This document shows positions 24,194 to 33,700 of a stretch of DNA of 64,000 bases, piece by piece. The stretch is from Paractinoplanes ovalisporus (GTDB lineage Bacteria; Actinomycetota; Actinomycetes; Mycobacteriales; Micromonosporaceae). The position numbers and the translations under genes are program-made. The first letter of the stretch is position 1, and each line of letters starts with the position of its first letter. A model generated the notes under the pieces. That model did not search any database and was not told where the DNA came from. It saw only the letters and a list, made by a program, of their open reading frames with translations. The stretch lies in contig NZ_JAENHP010000007.1 in the NCBI RefSeq assembly GCF_016834655.1, positions 248,001 through 312,000 of the forward strand, read 5' to 3'.

Positions 24194-25623
24194 TCGACGA
24201 AGCGGGGCATCACGCGGCGTACGGCGACGGGATCGCCCGGGCCGCCGCCCGCCTTCGACTGGTATTCGGGGACGCCGACACAGGTGAACAGCAGGGTGAC
24301 CAGACTGCTGGGCTCGTGCAGCAGCGGCGGCACCTCGGTGTCGAGGAACGTCATGCCCGTCGCGCTCACCCCCACCGCGTACGCGGCCAGGTGCAGGCGA
24401 CCCTCCACGATTCCGGCCGCCAGCTGCGCGGTGCGGTAGGCGCGGTCGTCCAGGCCTTCGCCGGGCACGGCCGCGATGACCACGTACGCCGCCTCGGCCG
24501 AAAGGGACTGGCCCAGCGAGACCCGTTCCAGTTCGGCCCGCAGGTCGCCGGTCTCGACCGGGTTCTCGAGGTCGGGCCAGCGGTAGATGCCGGGCTCGAC
24601 CCCGTCCACGCCGTGCACCACCACCCAGTGCGGCACCTCGATGCCCCGCAGCGCGGCCTCCATCGGCCACGTCAGCGACTCACGCGGCACGGTCTTCGTC
24701 CGGTCCATGCGTCGCTGCGAACCCCGCCGCCGGATCACCGCGTCGAGGGTCTCGCCGTCCGTCGCGGGCTCGCCGATCTCGGCGCCGACCGGCCACGGGT
24801 TGCCCTCGGCGGTGCCGTCACCGGCCCGCTGCGCGCCGGTGACCAGGGGGAACTCGACCGGCGGCAGCTCGCCGGGAGTGGCCGGGCCGGTGGCGGCGAC
24901 GGCCGGCTCGCCCGGGCCCAGCGTCAGCAGCGCGAGCGGGAACTCGTGGACGCCGTCGGCGCCGACCAGCCCGGTGATCTGCTCGTCGGGGAAGACGGTG
25001 CGCAGGCGCGGCCCGTACGCGGCGGCGGCCGCCTCGAGCTGGGCCAGCAGCGTGCCCGCGTCCCAGTAGAGGTGGCGGAACCCGCGTTCGGCGTAACGCC
25101 AGCCCGTGCGCCACGGCACGCCGGTGACGACCAGGGTGGTCGTGTCACCGACGGCCGGCGGGCCGACCTGGACCAGGGCGTGGGCGATCGGGTCGTACCA
25201 GTGCACGCCGTCCTCGACGCCGGCCACGTCACGCGTGACCGCGTACACCTCGAGCGGGAATCTCGCCCCGGCCGAACCGGCCGCCCGGAACAGCAGCCGG
25301 CGCCCGTTGCGGGTCATCGTGCGCACGACCCCGGCCCCGAGAAACAGGACGCGACCCAGATGCGCGGCGTCCAGCGGCTGCGGGGGAGAGGCCTTTCCCG
25401 ACAGTACGGCGGTGGCGGGCACCCCCGAATCGGGCAGCTCCCGCGGCAGCGGCGTGACCGGCAGCCCGTCCGGATAGCCCTTGAGCGGCGGTGGGGCCGT
25501 TTCGAGGTCGTTCGGCTTCAGGTCGTGACGCACGCGCGGGTCGTCGACGGGCACGTCCCACTCGCGGTCGGTGGAATAGGAGGTGAGGCGGTGCAGCAGT
25601 CCGGCGCCGGTTTCGTAGTCCAC
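24190..25623 (-). CDS. Two-domain SagB/nitroreductase-like flavoprotein
   Basis: A 477-residue protein that appears to hold two nitroreductase-fold halves, as in SagB-type dehydrogenases. The N-terminal half contains HLGRVLFLGAGVVRTM, RFPLEVYAVTRDV and HWYDPIAHALVQVG. The C-terminal half repeats the pattern with DAVIRRRGSQRRM, WVVVHGVDGVEPGIYRW and AAGIVEGRLHLAAYAVG. SagB proteins oxidise azolines to azoles in peptide natural products using FMN. No cyclodehydratase or precursor gene is nearby, so another oxidation role is likely. The frame runs open far upstream; the GTG at 25623 was chosen (25647 is an alternative), leaving 46 bases to the divergent HIT gene. Confidence 0.75.
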   Translation of the reverse strand: MDYETGAGLLHRLTSYSTDREWDVPVDDPRVRHDLKPNDLETAPPPLKGYPDGLPVTPLPRELPDSGVPATAVLSGKASPPQPLDAAHLGRVLFLGAGVVRTMTRNGRRLLFRAAGSAGARFPLEVYAVTRDVAGVEDGVHWYDPIAHALVQVGPPAVGDTTTLVVTGVPWRTGWRYAERGFRHLYWDAGTLLAQLEAAAAAYGPRLRTVFPDEQITGLVGADGVHEFPLALLTLGPGEPAVAATGPATPGELPPVEFPLVTGAQRAGDGTAEGNPWPVGAEIGEPATDGETLDAVIRRRGSQRRMDRTKTVPRESLTWPMEAALRGIEVPHWVVVHGVDGVEPGIYRWPDLENPVETGDLRAELERVSLGQSLSAEAAYVVIAAVPGEGLDDRAYRTAQLAAGIVEGRLHLAAYAVGVSATGMTFLDTEVPPLLHEPSSLVTLLFTCVGVPEYQSKAGGGPGDPVAVRRVMPRFVD

Positions 25624-25669
25624 AGCGATACTCTGCCATTCGGACACCCACGACACACGAGGACGAACC

Positions 25670-26068
25670 ATGCCGACGCTCTTCACGAAGATCATCAACG
25701 GCGATCTGCCCGGCCGGATCGTCTGGTCCGACGAGCGGGTGGCCGCGTTCCTGACCATCGCGCCGCTCACCGCAGGGCACACGCTGGTCGTGCCCCGCGA
25801 GGAGATCGACGAGTGGACCGACCTGCCGGCCGACCTGCTCGGCCACGTGATGACGGTCAGCCACACCATCGGCGCCGCGCTCAAGAAGGCGTACAGCGCC
25901 CCTCGGGTCGGTCTGGTGGTGGCCGGTTTTGAGGTGCCGCACGCCCACGTGCACGTGTTCCCGGCCTGGGAGATGGCCGACTTCGACTTCGCCCGGGTCG
26001 ACCCGGACGTGCCGGCCGAGCGCCTCGACGACGACCTGAAGAAGATTGAGGCCGCCCTCGGGCGCTGA
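25670..26068 (+). CDS. HIT-family nucleotide hydrolase
   Basis: A 132-residue histidine-triad protein. The signature HAHVHVF (91-97) carries the catalytic histidines, and the N-terminal FTKIINGDLPGRIVWSDE is typical of the Hint branch. Such enzymes hydrolyse nucleoside phosphoramidates or related adducts. Usual family length, so intact. The ATG follows an acgagga box. It ends 7 bases before the stop of the convergent excalibur protein. Confidence 0.9.
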   Translation: MPTLFTKIINGDLPGRIVWSDERVAAFLTIAPLTAGHTLVVPREEIDEWTDLPADLLGHVMTVSHTIGAALKKAYSAPRVGLVVAGFEVPHAHVHVFPAWEMADFDFARVDPDVPAERLDDDLKKIEAALGR

Positions 26069-26075
26069 TCCGGCA

Positions 26076-26834
26076 TTACGAGTCGCAGGCGATGCCGTCT
26101 CCGTCGCGGTCCAGGTCGTAGATGTCGTCGCCGATCACGGTGACCGGTCCGTCCACGTAGGCCGGGCCGTTCCCGCTGCCGCCCGCGCAGTCCACGTCGC
26201 TGGCGATCGGCACGCATCCGCTGTAGTTCGGGTCGCAGTTGCCCCCGCCGGCCTCCTTGGTGCCCACGGCGACGACCTTGGTGACGGGCTTGCGCGTGAC
26301 CTCGGTCTTGACGATGCGCCGGGCCGTCGGCTTCCCGTCCGTGTACGTGGTTTCCCAGGTCACCGTCTTGACGCCGGCGACACCTTTGGTCCGTACGCGG
26401 GTCTTGCCCTTGGCCAGGCTGTCGTCCTCGACCTTGCGGGTCTGATACGGGATCCGCTCCTTGACGACCATCCGCTTCGTGGTGACGACCGCGGTCGTGG
26501 CCGGGGCTGTGGTCGCCTCCGGTTCCGGCTGTGTGGTCGCCACCGGCGCCCCGGTCGCCGCGCTGGTCACGACGGGAGCCTCGGGCGCCCCGGCCGCCGT
26601 GGTCGTCGCGATCGGCTGCACCTCCGCGAGCCGGTCCCCGCTGACGTTCTCGGTCTTCGGTTTGTCCCCGGCCAGCGCGCCGATCACGGTGACCCCGCCG
26701 CAGCAGGGCAGAATCAGCGCGACCGCAACGACTCCGGCCCGCTGCCAGGGCGAGAGGCGTTGCCAGAACCCCTTCTTGCGGGGCGGTTGACCGGGCCACA
26801 TCGGTCCGGGCTGGTTCGGTGTCGGGTAGGTCAC
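26076..26834 (-). CDS. Membrane-anchored G5 and excalibur domain protein
   Basis: A 252-residue surface protein. A short cytoplasmic N-terminus with prolines and a basic KK is followed by one membrane helix (about 33-56). A threonine/alanine-rich stalk follows, then a G5 domain (about 121-197, from KRMVVKERIPYQT to KVVAVGTK). The last part is an excalibur calcium-binding motif ending DLDRDGDGIACDS. G5 domains bind cell-wall sugars; excalibur motifs bind calcium. The GTG start at 26834 was chosen because the helix then lies at a usual distance. It is divergent from a Ser/Thr kinase. Confidence 0.8.
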   Translation of the reverse strand: MTYPTPNQPGPMWPGQPPRKKGFWQRLSPWQRAGVVAVALILPCCGGVTVIGALAGDKPKTENVSGDRLAEVQPIATTTAAGAPEAPVVTSAATGAPVATTQPEPEATTAPATTAVVTTKRMVVKERIPYQTRKVEDDSLAKGKTRVRTKGVAGVKTVTWETTYTDGKPTARRIVKTEVTRKPVTKVVAVGTKEAGGGNCDPNYSGCVPIASDVDCAGGSGNGPAYVDGPVTVIGDDIYDLDRDGDGIACDS

Positions 26835-27037
26835 CGCGCCATTGTGTTCGTCCTCTGTGTCCACCGCGTCCGCGCTTCGACCGACCACCCCTCCGTCGAA
26901 AGAACCAAAGTGCGAACGCCTCTTTGCAACCGCGCTCGTCCGGCCGGGGGAGCCGTTCCGCGTCCCCGCTCCGGGGCCGATCACATTCAGGGTCGCCCAT
27001 ATGGGCAGCGAAAACGGCCGTTGCGGGGATTGCCCGG

Positions 27038-27052
27038 CGTCACCGGGTGACG
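27038..27052. promoter_or_regulatory. Perfect 15-bp palindrome upstream of the kinase gene
   Basis: CGTCACC-G-GGTGACG is a perfect dyad 58 bases before the kinase start and within the 275-base divergent region shared with the G5 protein. It may be an operator. The rest of this region (26835-27109) shows no other gene. Confidence 0.35.
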
Positions 27053-27109
27053 AGAATGGTCGGCGCGGCGGGGGCAGGCATCCGCCCTCTGGATGGTGGG
27101 GTCTGGGGC

Positions 27110-28780
27110 ATGAACGGCTGGCAGCTGTCCGGCTACACGCCTGTTCGTCCGCTCGGCGCCGGGGCGTCGGGCAGCGTCGTGCTCGCCACCCACATCGAGA
27201 CGGGCACCCCGGTCGCGATCAAATATCTGACGCCGGGCCTCGGCGACGACGCTCAGTTCCGGGCCGCCTTCCGCCGCGAGGCGCAGCTGCTCGGCGAGAT
27301 CGACGACCCCAACATCTCCCGGCTGTACGAATACGTCGAGTCCACCGGCGGCGCGGCGATCGTGATGGAGCTGGTCAACGGGGTGTCGCTGCGGCACATG
27401 CTGCGCGAGCACGGCCCGACCACCCCGGAATCGGCGCTCTGCGTGCTGAAGGGTTCGCTGGCCGGGCTCGCGGCGGCCCATGCCCACGGCGTGGTGCACC
27501 GCGACTACAAACCCGAGAACGTGCTGGTCACGGCCGAGGGGCGGAGCAAGCTGGCCGACTTCGGCATCGCCACTCCGGTGGGCGAGGGCGCCGACACGGT
27601 CGTCTCCGGCACACCCCGTTACATGGCGCCGGAGCAGTGGACGGGTGTTCCGGCGACGCCGGCCTGCGACATCTACGCCGCCACGGCCACCTTCTTCGAA
27701 TGCCTCACGGGCAGTCCGCCGTACGACGGGCCGAGCCTTTTTGTCCTGTACGAGCAACACGCGAACGCGCCCATCCCGACCGATCCGGCCCCGGCGCCCG
27801 TGCACGATCTGCTGCGGCTCGGTCTGGCGAAACAGCCCGGCGACCGGCCCCAGCATGCCCTCGCCTTCCTCGACATCCTGGAGCGGGTGGCCGGAGCGGC
27901 GTACGGACCGGAGTGGGAGGACCGTGGTCTGGGGGAACTGGCGCGCCGGGCGGCCCTGCTGGCCGCGCTGTGGCCGTTTCCCGACGGCAATGCGGGAGCC
28001 ACCAGTTTCGCGTCGACGACGGTCGGCAGCACGACTTCCGGCCGTACGGGGAAATTGCTCCGCAGCCGCAAAGGGGTCACGCTGGCCGGCAGCGCGCTCG
28101 TCGCGGCCGTGCTGATCGGTGGGATGGGCTACCGCCACGCCGCCGCCGGATCCCCGGCCGACGCGGACTGGGAAGCGGGACCGGTGGCGGCTCAACCGGC
28201 CGTCGCCGGAACGACACCACCCCCGGCCGGTCCCTCGACGGCGCCGTCAGCATCCGCCGGCGGCACGGCGACACCGACCACGACGACCACCCCGACGCTG
28301 CCGGCCACCACCGCGCCCACGCCCGCCACCGCCGCGCCCGGAACACCCAGCACCAGCACGAGCACCAGCGCAACTCCTTCGACGCCTTCGCCTCCTTTGC
28401 CGAGTCCGTCGACCAGCACCTCCCCGACGCCCCGGCCCGACACCACCGCTCCGACGGTCGGGGCGGTGCGGTCGAGCCGGGCGTCGCTGGAGGGGGAGAA
28501 GTGCCAGTACGGCGTCCGGACGAGCACCATCACGGCCGCCGTCAGCGACGAATCCAAGGTGGAGGTCAGCTTCCGCTACACCCTGGGCGGCACCACCTCG
28601 ACGGTGGCGATGAGCTCGAACGGCAAGGGGCTGTACCAGGGGATGCTCGGGCCGCTGCCGATGCCGAGGGCGGTCACCCGCATGACGATCGCCGTGGTCG
28701 CGGTGGACGCGGCCGGCAACACGGGCCGGTCGGCCTCGCCGGCGTCGGTGACCCTCGAGAACACCTGCACCCCCGGTTAG
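27110..28780 (+). CDS. Transmembrane Ser/Thr protein kinase
   Basis: A 556-residue Hanks-type kinase. The glycine loop GAGASGSV (16-23), Lys38, the catalytic loop HRDYKPEN (130-137, with tyrosine where leucine is common) and DFG (150-152) are all present, followed by GTPRYMAPEQW. After a juxtamembrane segment there is one membrane helix (about 317-336), a long Thr/Pro/Ser-rich stalk, and an extracellular beta domain (SSRASLEGEKCQYGVRTSTI onwards) with two cysteines. ATG 27110 was preferred to longer frames because the kinase fold starts at once. The next gene, 9 bases on, encodes a membrane protein with a similar outer domain size. Confidence 0.9.
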   Translation: MNGWQLSGYTPVRPLGAGASGSVVLATHIETGTPVAIKYLTPGLGDDAQFRAAFRREAQLLGEIDDPNISRLYEYVESTGGAAIVMELVNGVSLRHMLREHGPTTPESALCVLKGSLAGLAAAHAHGVVHRDYKPENVLVTAEGRSKLADFGIATPVGEGADTVVSGTPRYMAPEQWTGVPATPACDIYAATATFFECLTGSPPYDGPSLFVLYEQHANAPIPTDPAPAPVHDLLRLGLAKQPGDRPQHALAFLDILERVAGAAYGPEWEDRGLGELARRAALLAALWPFPDGNAGATSFASTTVGSTTSGRTGKLLRSRKGVTLAGSALVAAVLIGGMGYRHAAAGSPADADWEAGPVAAQPAVAGTTPPPAGPSTAPSASAGGTATPTTTTTPTLPATTAPTPATAAPGTPSTSTSTSATPSTPSPPLPSPSTSTSPTPRPDTTAPTVGAVRSSRASLEGEKCQYGVRTSTITAAVSDESKVEVSFRYTLGGTTSTVAMSSNGKGLYQGMLGPLPMPRAVTRMTIAVVAVDAAGNTGRSASPASVTLENTCTPG

Positions 28781-28789
28781 GAGCGCGCC

Positions 28790-29605
28790 GTGTCCGCACC
28801 CGAGGAGCCCGTCGGCGGCCGGGATATGCCGCCGCCGGCCGACCCGTGGGCCACCATCAACCGTCCCGCCCCCACGGTGTTCCAGGGCGGGCCGGACGGC
28901 GCCTTTTTCGCCGACCCGGACCGGACTGCCGTCATGGGTTCTCCAGGTGCGGCTCCGGCCGTGGGCTCGCCGCCCGGTGCGGGCCGTGTCGCGGGCTCGT
29001 CGCCGGGCGCAGGCCCTGTCGCGGGTGATCCGGGTCGGACCGCTTTCATGGGCGATCCCGGGAAGACGGCTCGCCTTACTCCGGCGGGTCCGTCGTCGGC
29101 TCCCGCCGCCCAGGAGGTGCGCTTCGGGCCCGGTGTGCCGCCGACGCCCGTACCCGCTCCGGCCTGGCCGGCCGTGGTGGCGCCGGCCCGTCGCCGCCCG
29201 TTGTGGCGCCGCCTGGTCTCGGTGCTCTCCGCCCTGGTCACGCTCGCGCTGGTCGTGGTGGTCGGGCTCTATCTGTGGCAGCGGCTCAGCCCGATCGAGG
29301 TGGAGAGCGCCACGGTCGCCGTCGCCCGTCCGGCCGGAAGCCGCTGCGGCGTCACCACCGACGTGGTCGCCACCGTGCGCACCAACGGAAAGAGCGGCGT
29401 GATCCGCTACCAGTGGCTGCGCTCCGACGCCGGGCCGGGCGCCATGCTCAGCGAGCAGGTCGGCCGCGGGCAGCGCACCGCCACCCTGACCCTCAAGTGG
29501 ACGTTCAGCGGCGTCGGCACCACCACCGAGACCGCCACCGTCAACATCCTCGAACCGTCGCCGCTCCAGGCCACGACGCAGGTCGCCTACAACTGCCGCG
29601 GCTGA
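28790..29605 (+). CDS. Membrane-anchored partner protein of the kinase
   Basis: A 271-residue protein, not a named family. The first 140 residues are cytoplasmic, disordered and rich in proline, glycine and threonine, with several short TAVMG/TAFMG/TARL units that could be kinase targets (PDRTAVMG, PGRTAFMG, PGKTARL). One membrane helix follows (VSVLSALVTLALVVVVGLYLW), then an extracellular beta domain of about 105 residues with two cysteines (RCGVTTDVVATVRTNG ... AYNCRG). GTG 28790 follows AGGAG. It is co-transcribed with the kinase; that it is a kinase substrate is inference. It ends within the convergent 76-residue gene. Confidence 0.7.
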   Translation: MSAPEEPVGGRDMPPPADPWATINRPAPTVFQGGPDGAFFADPDRTAVMGSPGAAPAVGSPPGAGRVAGSSPGAGPVAGDPGRTAFMGDPGKTARLTPAGPSSAPAAQEVRFGPGVPPTPVPAPAWPAVVAPARRRPLWRRLVSVLSALVTLALVVVVGLYLWQRLSPIEVESATVAVARPAGSRCGVTTDVVATVRTNGKSGVIRYQWLRSDAGPGAMLSEQVGRGQRTATLTLKWTFSGVGTTTETATVNILEPSPLQATTQVAYNCRG

Positions 29606-29817
29606 TTTTCCCGTACGGCATTCAGCAGCGCGGACGCCTGGACCCGCAGCCGCTCACGGTCGACCGGCTCCCACACCAGCTCGTCGCAGATGTGCACCGA
29701 ACTGCCCGGCAGGGAGGGTAGATATCCGGCCGGCCAGAGATGCGGGTATTCCGGTTCGCCCGCCCGTTCGCGGCCGGCGTAGTCCTGCGGCCAGGACAGC
29801 TCGAAGACCGTACGCAT
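29587..29817 (-). CDS. Small hypothetical protein
   Basis: A 76-residue protein, not recognised. It is rich in tryptophan, proline and arginine (FELSWPQDYAGRERAG, HLWPAGYLPSLPGSS) and lacks a signal or membrane segment. The ATG at 29817 lies 38 bases from the divergent NADAR gene, and the 3' end overlaps the preceding plus-strand gene by 19 bases. The fit into an otherwise empty gap supports a real gene. Confidence 0.5.
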   Translation of the reverse strand: MRTVFELSWPQDYAGRERAGEPEYPHLWPAGYLPSLPGSSVHICDELVWEPVDRERLRVQASALLNAVRENQPRQL

Positions 29818-29855
29818 CGGGGAATTGTGTCGTACCCGGGCCGTAGGGTTTCGCC

Positions 29856-30380
29856 GTGACCGAGGACCGCTTGTATTTCTTCTCCGGTTCGGCCGACCGC
29901 CCGCCCGGTCAGGGCGCCCACGAGCGGGTTGCCGACCCGGCGCGTTATGCGACGCTGGCCCGCGTCAAGCACTGGCGGCGCATGCTGTCGAACTTCTGGC
30001 CGGCCGAGTTCACGCTGGGCGAGCGCACCTTCCGCACGGTCGAACACGCCTTCCAGGCCGCGAAGATCGCCCTCGTCGACCCCGCCTCGGCCGAGCGGTT
30101 CGCGCTGCAGAGCGGCAATGAGCTGGCCCGGGGCGACGGCCTCGCGGCCCGCAAGCAACGCAAGCTGGTGCTGCTCGACGCCGCGCAGCTCCGGCAGTGG
30201 GACCAGCAGAAACACGCCGTGATGCGGGACGCGATGCGGGCGAAGTTCGGCGCGCATGAGCCTCTGCGCGCGGTGCTGCTGGCCACCGCGCCGGCGCACC
30301 TCTGGCACGGCACCGGCCGCGGCCAGCCACCGACCCGCATTCACGACTTGGAGGTGATACGAGACGCGTTCGGAGCCTGA
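29856..30380 (+). CDS. NADAR/YbiA-family protein
   Basis: A 174-residue protein of the NADAR family. Diagnostic phrases are RMLSNFWPAEFTLGERTFRTVEHAFQAAKIAL, in pieces, and the C-terminal LRAVLLATAPAHLWHGTGRG. The family includes YbiA and the RibX domain; members cleave N-glycosidic bonds of early riboflavin intermediates, and some reverse ADP-ribosylation of DNA or act on ADP-ribose-type substrates. Which applies here cannot be told. The GTG start at 29856 gives the usual N-terminus. Confidence 0.82.
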   Translation: MTEDRLYFFSGSADRPPGQGAHERVADPARYATLARVKHWRRMLSNFWPAEFTLGERTFRTVEHAFQAAKIALVDPASAERFALQSGNELARGDGLAARKQRKLVLLDAAQLRQWDQQKHAVMRDAMRAKFGAHEPLRAVLLATAPAHLWHGTGRGQPPTRIHDLEVIRDAFGA

Positions 30381-30734
30381 CTGACCCGCTCGCACGGCCC
30401 CGAGTACCCGGCGGCCCGATCGGGAGTGATCCGCGGGCACGTCTTGTCGCGCGCGAGCATCCGGTCGGCATGGCCTTGTTGCCGTGCGGGTTGGCGTGCC
30501 GAGCCGTGCCGAGGTGCGAGCCGTGTCTGGGTTGGCGTGGCCGAGCCGCTGAGCGGGCTGTGTCTGGTCTGGCGGGTCGTGCCGTCGAGGGGCGGTGTGT
30601 GGTTGGGGTGATTGTGTCGCTGGGCGGGCGGCGTGCGGGTTGGTGGGGCCGCGCTGCCATGGGGGCTGCGTCCGGGTTGGCCTGGCCGAAGGGGCTGTCG
30701 GGCGGGCGGTGTCGAGGCGGCACTGTCCGGCGGA
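30381..30734. other. Gene-free interval with degenerate repeats
   Basis: This 354-base gap between the convergent NADAR and BTAD genes has no convincing gene. It is unusually G- and T-rich on the plus strand. It carries at least four imperfect copies of a word like GGGTTGGCGTGCCGAG (about 30488, 30529, 30632 and 30669). A 10-bp palindrome CCCGATCGGG lies near 30416. Nothing else was recognised. Confidence 0.4.
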
Positions 30735-33700
30735 TCAGAGGGATTCGAGGAAGCGGGTGGCGCGGTCGGCGAACAGGTGGGCGCCGCGTGCGGTGGAGAG
30801 GCTGCGGGCGCGTTCGGCGGCCGCGCGGACCAGCGGTTTCGGCTCGCCGGCGGCGGCCAGGGTTCGGGCGCGTAGCAGCAGGAGCAGGCCCTCGGCGTAC
30901 CGCTGGCCGTGGCTCTGCAGGAAGGCGTCGGCGCGGTCCAGGGTGGCCGCCGCCGATGCCGGGTCGCCGGCAGCCAGGAACATCTCGGCGATCAGACCGC
31001 AATAGAACGCCAGGCCCCAGCGTGGCGGGTCCAGCAGCGTCGTGGTCAGCAGCTCCTCGGCCTCGGCGGCCGCTCGGGCCGGGTCGTCGCCGGTCAGGGC
31101 GCGCGTCCAGCACCACGTCTGCCGCAGGTAGGGGTCGACGTGGACGAAGAAGCGTTCGGGGTCGGCCGCCTGCCAGCCCTCCACGGCTCGGCGTCCCAGC
31201 TGCGGGTCACCGGCCATCGACGCGACGATGCCGGTGTAGTAGGCCCAGACCGAGGTCATGTACGGGTCGTCACGCGCGCCGGCCTCGACCGCGTCGAGCT
31301 GGGCCCGGGCCGCGGCGACGTCGCCGTGCAAGGCGGTGACCATGGCGCGCAGGCAGGGCCACGGCAGCTGAACGTCATGGCGGTGCGCATCCTCACCGTC
31401 GCGGTGGTGCCCGTCCTCGCTGTCCTGGTGGCGCGCGTCTTCGTGGTCGCGGTGGTGTGCGTTCTCGCTGTCGTGGCCGTGTGCGTCTTCGCGGTCGTGG
31501 TGGTGTGTGTCTTCACCGTCGCTGTGGCGCGCTTCCTCGCGGCCGCGGTGGTGTGCGTCTTCGTCGTCGTGGCGGTGTGCGTTCTTTCCGTCGCGGGTGG
31601 TGTTGTCGAACAGGGCCCGGTTGTCGCGGCCCATGTGCCGGAACGACTCGGTAATGTCGCCCTGCTCCCACTGGTGCAGGCCCCAGGCCTGGTGCCCGTA
31701 GGCCCGTACGAGGGGATCTCGGGACGCCTGACCCTGGTCGCGTAGCCGGTGCACGAGCTGGTCGCGATGTTCCTGGGCGGCGTGGGCGGAGGCGATCCAG
31801 CGGATGTAGAGGAAGTCGGCGGCCTGCGCGTCACGGCCGAGCCGGCGGGCCAGATCCTCGGCCCGCTCCAGCACCGCGAACGCCGGGCCGCCGTAGCGGG
31901 CCATCCGCCGGATCACGATGGCCAGCAACGACAGCGCCGACAGCTCCAGCGCCTCCAGCCCGGCCGACCGTGCGAGCCGGACGGCCGACTGGAGCTGCCG
32001 GTCGGCCGCCTCGAACGCGGCCATGGTGGCCGCCCGGCGGGCCGCGTGCACCAGCGCCCGCGTGGTGCGGGCCGGATCGGCGAGCGGACCGGCCGCCCAC
32101 AGATGGTGGGCCAGGCTTTCGACGTCACCCTCCACCATGTCCGCCCGGCTTCTCGGGTCGTCCTGCGGCGGGGGCGCCGGGTTCGCGGCGTCGTTCTCCA
32201 GCGCGGTCGCCGGGTTCGTGGGCTTGCTCTTCAGCGCGGTCGCCGGGTTTGCGGGCTTGCTCCTCAGCGCGGTCGCTGGGTTCGGGGACTCGCTCTCCAA
32301 TGCGTCTGCCACGCTCAGGTGCAGGCGGGCGGCGACCGAGCGAGGTGTCGACTCGGCGACCGACTCGCGGACGAGGTCGTGGGTGAAGCGGATGGCGTAG
32401 GGGTCTCCGGGGCGGTTCCCGACGAGGCCCAGCGCCGTCAGGGGTTCGAGCAGGTCCAGGACGGCCTGAGCGTTGAGCCCGGCGGCTCGGGCCAGCAGCG
32501 CCAGGCTGACGTCGCGGCCGATGATTGCGGCGACCTGCAGCAGGTCGCGGGCCGGTGGGTCGAGGCCGGCGATCCGGTCGCGGACCACGTCGCGCACCGC
32601 CGACGGCACGCCCGGCTGCCGTGCCGCATCTTCGGTGAGCGTGCCGTCGCCGGTCAGCAGGCGGGACAGCTCCCGCACGAAGAACGGGTTGCCGGCGGTG
32701 CGGGTGTGGATGCGGCGGGCGGCGCCGGCCCCGGGCGCCGCGCCGGTCTCGCGCTGCACGAGGGCGGCTACCTCGTCGAGGCTGAGCGGGCCGAGCTGGA
32801 CACGGCGGTGACCGGGCACGCGGCCCGCGACGGCCAGCATCCGTGACAGCTCCGAGCCGGGTGCGGGGGCCCGGTCGCGCAGCGCGCCGACCACCGCCGT
32901 GCCGCCGGGCAGGCGGACCGCCAGGTGGGCGACCAGATGCAGCGACGCCTCGTCGGCCCACTGCAGGTCGTCGAGGAGGAGGACCACCGGGCGCCGCCCG
33001 GACAGGTGAGCGAGCAGACCGGCCACCCGCTCGAACATCCGGAACTGCACACCCCGGTCGGGCAGCGCGGCCTGCGCGGGCGGCTCGAACAGGCGGCTCA
33101 GCTCCCCGGCCCGCCAACCGGCGCGCGACTCGGCGGGGACGGCCTCCAGCAGCGCGCCGACCGCCTCGACCCACGGCCACATCGACGGGGCGCCGTCGCC
33201 CTCGAGGCAGCGGCCCCACACCACCAGGGCACCGCGTCGTCCGGCCTCGGCGGCGACCTCCTCCAGCAGCCGGGTCTTGCCGACGCCGGGCTCACCCTCG
33301 ACCAGGGCCAGGCCGGTGCCGCCACTGAGCGCCGATCCCACCGTCCGCCGCAGCGCACCGAGTTCACCGACCCGTCCGACGATTCCCGGCACCGGCGGAC
33401 GGCCGGCCGGCGCGACGATTCCGGGCACCGGCAGACGGTCGGCCGGCACGGGGACTCCCGGCATCCACAGGCGCTCAGGCGGCGCGGGGATTCCCGGTAC
33501 GGGCCCGTGGTCGGATGGCGCGGGGATTCCCGGAAGCGGCGGGCGGTCGGACGGCGCGGGCGTTCCCGGAAGCGGCGGGCGGTCGGACGGCGCGGGCGTT
33601 CCCGGAAGCGGCGGGCGGTCGGACGGCGCGCGGGTTCCCGGGACCGGTGGGCGGGCGGCCGATGCGGGCGAGCCGGCGGGACCGAGCACCCGCCGGTGCG

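Noticed and set aside
24190..27000. 936-residue continuous minus-strand frame
   Set aside because: Only the part up to 25623 has protein-like sequence; beyond that it is antisense to the HIT gene and in the wrong frame for the G5/excalibur gene.
31374..33653. CRISPR-like arrays
   Set aside because: Units are contiguous, in frame and without unique spacers; they are coding tandem repeats.
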